The notes below the pieces were generated by a model. The model made no database searches and was not told the origin of the DNA. It saw only the letters and a list, made by a program, of their open reading frames with translations. A program made the translations under genes and the position numbers. DNA of 64,000 nucleotides from Sphingobium sp. GTDB lineage: Bacteria > Pseudomonadota > Alphaproteobacteria > Sphingomonadales > Sphingomonadaceae. Location of the stretch: positions 1-64,000 of the forward strand of contig JAGNYO010000001.1 of assembly GCA_017984895.1 (NCBI GenBank). Direction: 5' to 3'. Below, piece by piece: positions 62,399 to 64,000 of this stretch; within the stretch, counting starts at the first letter, position 1, and each line of letters starts with the position of its first letter.

Positions 62399-63574
62399 TT
62401 GCGCTTGCTCCAGCTCTGCACCCGCTTTCCGCCTGGTGGCATCCAGCGTCATGTGATCGACCTGACGCTGGGTCTGCGCGCCCGCGGGCAGGATGTGTGG
62501 ATTGCGGGCACGCGCGGGCCGTGGATGGACGAGGCGAAGGACGCGCGCTTCCGCCATATCGACGTGCACAATGTCGCGGCAGAGGGCGGATCGACCCCGC
62601 GCCGCCTGTGGACCGCGCTGAAAAGCGGGCTGGCGCTGCGCAAAATGCTAAAAGCGGAAGGGATCGAGCTGGTCCACGCGCATGAGAGCGCGCCCGCGCT
62701 GGTGGCGTGGGTTGCGACTCGGGGGTTGAGAGTGATTTCGAGCCGGATGGACTCATCCGGCGGCTCGGAAATCACGCACAAAAAGCGGATACCTGTGTTT
62801 GTCACCTTCCACGGCGCGGAGCCGCAGCGGATTGCGGAGTTCGGACGGATCGCACGGCTGTGTGCCGACCTCATTATCACGCCCAGCCACAACAGCGCGC
62901 ATGACCTAATGACGCAGGGCGGCGTGCCGGAGGAGAAGGTCCGCGTCATGGGCCTTGGCGTGCATCAAAAGCCGCGCCCGCCGGTGGACGAGGTAGCAGC
63001 GCTGCGGGCCGAGTTGCTGGGCGCGGACGGCAGAACGCTGATCGTCACGGTCGCGCGGCTGGCGTATCAAAAAGCGATAGATCACCTCATCCTTGCCGCG
63101 AAACAGGCTCTGGTTTCGAGCCCGGCACTGCGCTTTGTGGTGGTGGGCGACGGACCGCAGCGGGAGCAGGCCAAGGCATGGCTGGCCGAAGCGGGCGTGG
63201 GCGATGCGGTGCGCTTCATCGGCCACAGCGACAACGCGGCCCTCTACATGGCAGCGGCGGACCTATTTTTCCTGCCCTCGCGCTGGGAATCGCTGCCCAT
63301 CACCATCGTCGAGGCGTTTCAGCAGGCGACGCCCGTGCTCGCGACCGATACCGCTGGTGTGACCGAGCTGGTGAGCCACGATGTCGGCGCGGTGGTGCCG
63401 GTGGGGGATATTGACGCGATGGCGGCGCAGCTTGTGGCGCTGACGGCGGATGAGGCGCGCCTTGCTGCGATGTCAGAGGCGGCGCTGGCGCGATCACAGG
63501 ATGAACGTTTCTCTCCGCCGCATGTGCAGGCGAGCTTCGAGGCGCTTTACGCGCAATGGCTGGGCAGGCAATGA
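62399..63574 (+). CDS. Glycosyltransferase family 4
   Basis: A 391-residue GT-B enzyme with N-terminal LLQLCTRFPPGGIQRHVIDLTLGLRARGQDVWIAG and the donor-binding half AAADLFFLPSRWESLPITIVEAFQQATPVLATDTAGVTELV (the E-x7-E motif). It transfers a sugar from a nucleotide donor. The TTG start is supported by GAAGG eight bases upstream and the family N-terminus (M)RLLQLC; it follows the dehydrogenase by three bases and overlaps the epimerase start by four. Confidence 0.86.
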   Translation: MRLLQLCTRFPPGGIQRHVIDLTLGLRARGQDVWIAGTRGPWMDEAKDARFRHIDVHNVAAEGGSTPRRLWTALKSGLALRKMLKAEGIELVHAHESAPALVAWVATRGLRVISSRMDSSGGSEITHKKRIPVFVTFHGAEPQRIAEFGRIARLCADLIITPSHNSAHDLMTQGGVPEEKVRVMGLGVHQKPRPPVDEVAALRAELLGADGRTLIVTVARLAYQKAIDHLILAAKQALVSSPALRFVVVGDGPQREQAKAWLAEAGVGDAVRFIGHSDNAALYMAAADLFFLPSRWESLPITIVEAFQQATPVLATDTAGVTELVSHDVGAVVPVGDIDAMAAQLVALTADEARLAAMSEAALARSQDERFSPPHVQASFEALYAQWLGRQ

Positions 63575-64000
63575 GCTGGCAGGGGCGCAGCGTCTGCATT
63601 ACCGGCGGCACCGGCTTTATCGGCGGCGCGCTGGCGCGAAGGCTGGCAGAACTGGGCGCGCAGGTGATTATCCCGACGCGGGACAAGAGTCGGATCGGTG
63701 GCAATGGCCCCATTCGCTATATCGCCGCGCGGGACATGGCGGCCTCACTCCCCGGCGTGAGCGCCCTCTTCAATCTTGCTTATGATTTTCGCCGCTCGGC
63801 GCCAGAAAATATCAGCCTCTATGCCAAAACCGCCGACGCCTGCGCCGCCGCTAGGGTGCCGATGCTGGTGCAAGCCAGCTCGATCGCGGTCTATGACGAC
63901 TGGCCGCTCGCTGATGTGACCGAGGCCTCGCCATGCGACGCGCCGGGCCATGACTATAAGCTCGCCAAGCGCGCGATCGAGCGGGACATCGAACGCCGCG
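63571..64000 (+). CDS. NAD-dependent epimerase/dehydratase, 5' part only
   Basis: The first 143 residues of an extended SDR: VCITGGTGFIGGALARRLAELGAQVIIPTRD (NAD-binding), and the YxxxK pair in HDYKLAKRAIERD. It opens with an ATGA overlap with the GT4 gene and runs off the window at 64000 with no stop. Epimerases or reductases of this family work on nucleotide sugars; the Ser in LVQASSIAVYDD is the third catalytic residue. Confidence 0.82.
   Translation, partial: MSWQGRSVCITGGTGFIGGALARRLAELGAQVIIPTRDKSRIGGNGPIRYIAARDMAASLPGVSALFNLAYDFRRSAPENISLYAKTADACAAARVPMLVQASSIAVYDDWPLADVTEASPCDAPGHDYKLAKRAIERDIERR

Noticed and set aside
45481..64000. The island as a classical sphingan (gellan/welan) cluster
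   Set aside because: No rml dTDP-rhamnose genes, no sps-type polymerase set and no ABC-type exporter can be seen here; the gene content is different.

Overview
The window is ordinary chromosomal DNA of a GC-rich alphaproteobacterium, most likely a member of Sphingomonadales. The evidence is a large 1559-residue NAD-dependent glutamate dehydrogenase, an EipA/DUF1134 envelope protein, an ATP12-family F1-ATPase chaperone, an alphaproteobacterial SspB, two TonB-dependent receptors, and an argH / small lipoprotein / lysA run. I cannot name the genus. I see no tRNA or rRNA gene, CRISPR array, transposase or integrase, and no intergenic gap exceeds about 280 bases. Genes are tightly packed, with many 1-8 base overlaps.

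Layout. 1-5.3 kb: the tail of an unknown gene, then NAD-glutamate dehydrogenase. 5.4-14.6 kb (all minus strand): an iron module (siderophore receptor plus PiuC/YbiX-type hydroxylase, with Fur-like boxes upstream), a ribbon-helix-helix protein, acetoacetyl-CoA reductase, ferrochelatase, a Tat-exported molybdopterin oxidoreductase, a CoA-binding protein and IlvE. 14.9-18.6 kb: a SIMPL protein facing an operon of a DUF898 membrane protein, an M48 protease and an alpha/beta hydrolase. 18.7-23.3 kb: thrS, infC, alkB and an aspartate aminotransferase. 23.3-27.7 kb: folate genes (pabB and a pabC-like gene), facing a DUF983 membrane protein and a TonB receptor. 27.8-34.6 kb: clpB, eipA, zntB, a siroheme-synthase-like gene and lysA. 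34.3-41.6 kb: argH, a TlpA-type thioredoxin lipoprotein, crcB, an RluA-family pseudouridine synthase, a HAD phosphatase, ATP12 and gmk. 41.6-45.3 kb: sspB facing hisB-yciI-hisH-hisA-hisF.

45.5-64.0 kb is a surface-glycan island. It encodes a DPM1-like polyprenyl-phosphate sugar synthase, a UPF0104-type membrane protein, two related UDP-galactopyranose-mutase-like FAD proteins, a polysaccharide deacetylase, a CmoA-like methyltransferase, a glycosidase-like lipoprotein, several glycosyltransferases, a Wzx-like flippase, a HexNAc-type nucleotide-sugar dehydrogenase and a truncated epimerase. One of the FAD proteins is fused to a complete UDP-glucuronate decarboxylase (UDP-xylose synthase). The island looks able to make and export a decorated, probably lipid-linked glycan; no rml (dTDP-rhamnose) genes of a classical sphingan cluster are present.

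Most notable items: the UXS-FAD fusion; the compact GT2 / membrane / FAD-mutase-like / deacetylase module; two genes whose Shine-Dalgarno placement implies AUA (infC) and AUC (TonB receptor) start codons; an orphan molybdopterin subunit with Gln where the catalytic Glu is expected; a siroheme-synthase-like protein carrying only a fragment of a methyltransferase domain; a 21-bp perfect hairpin between hisA and hisF; and twin Fur-like palindromes in front of the siderophore receptor.
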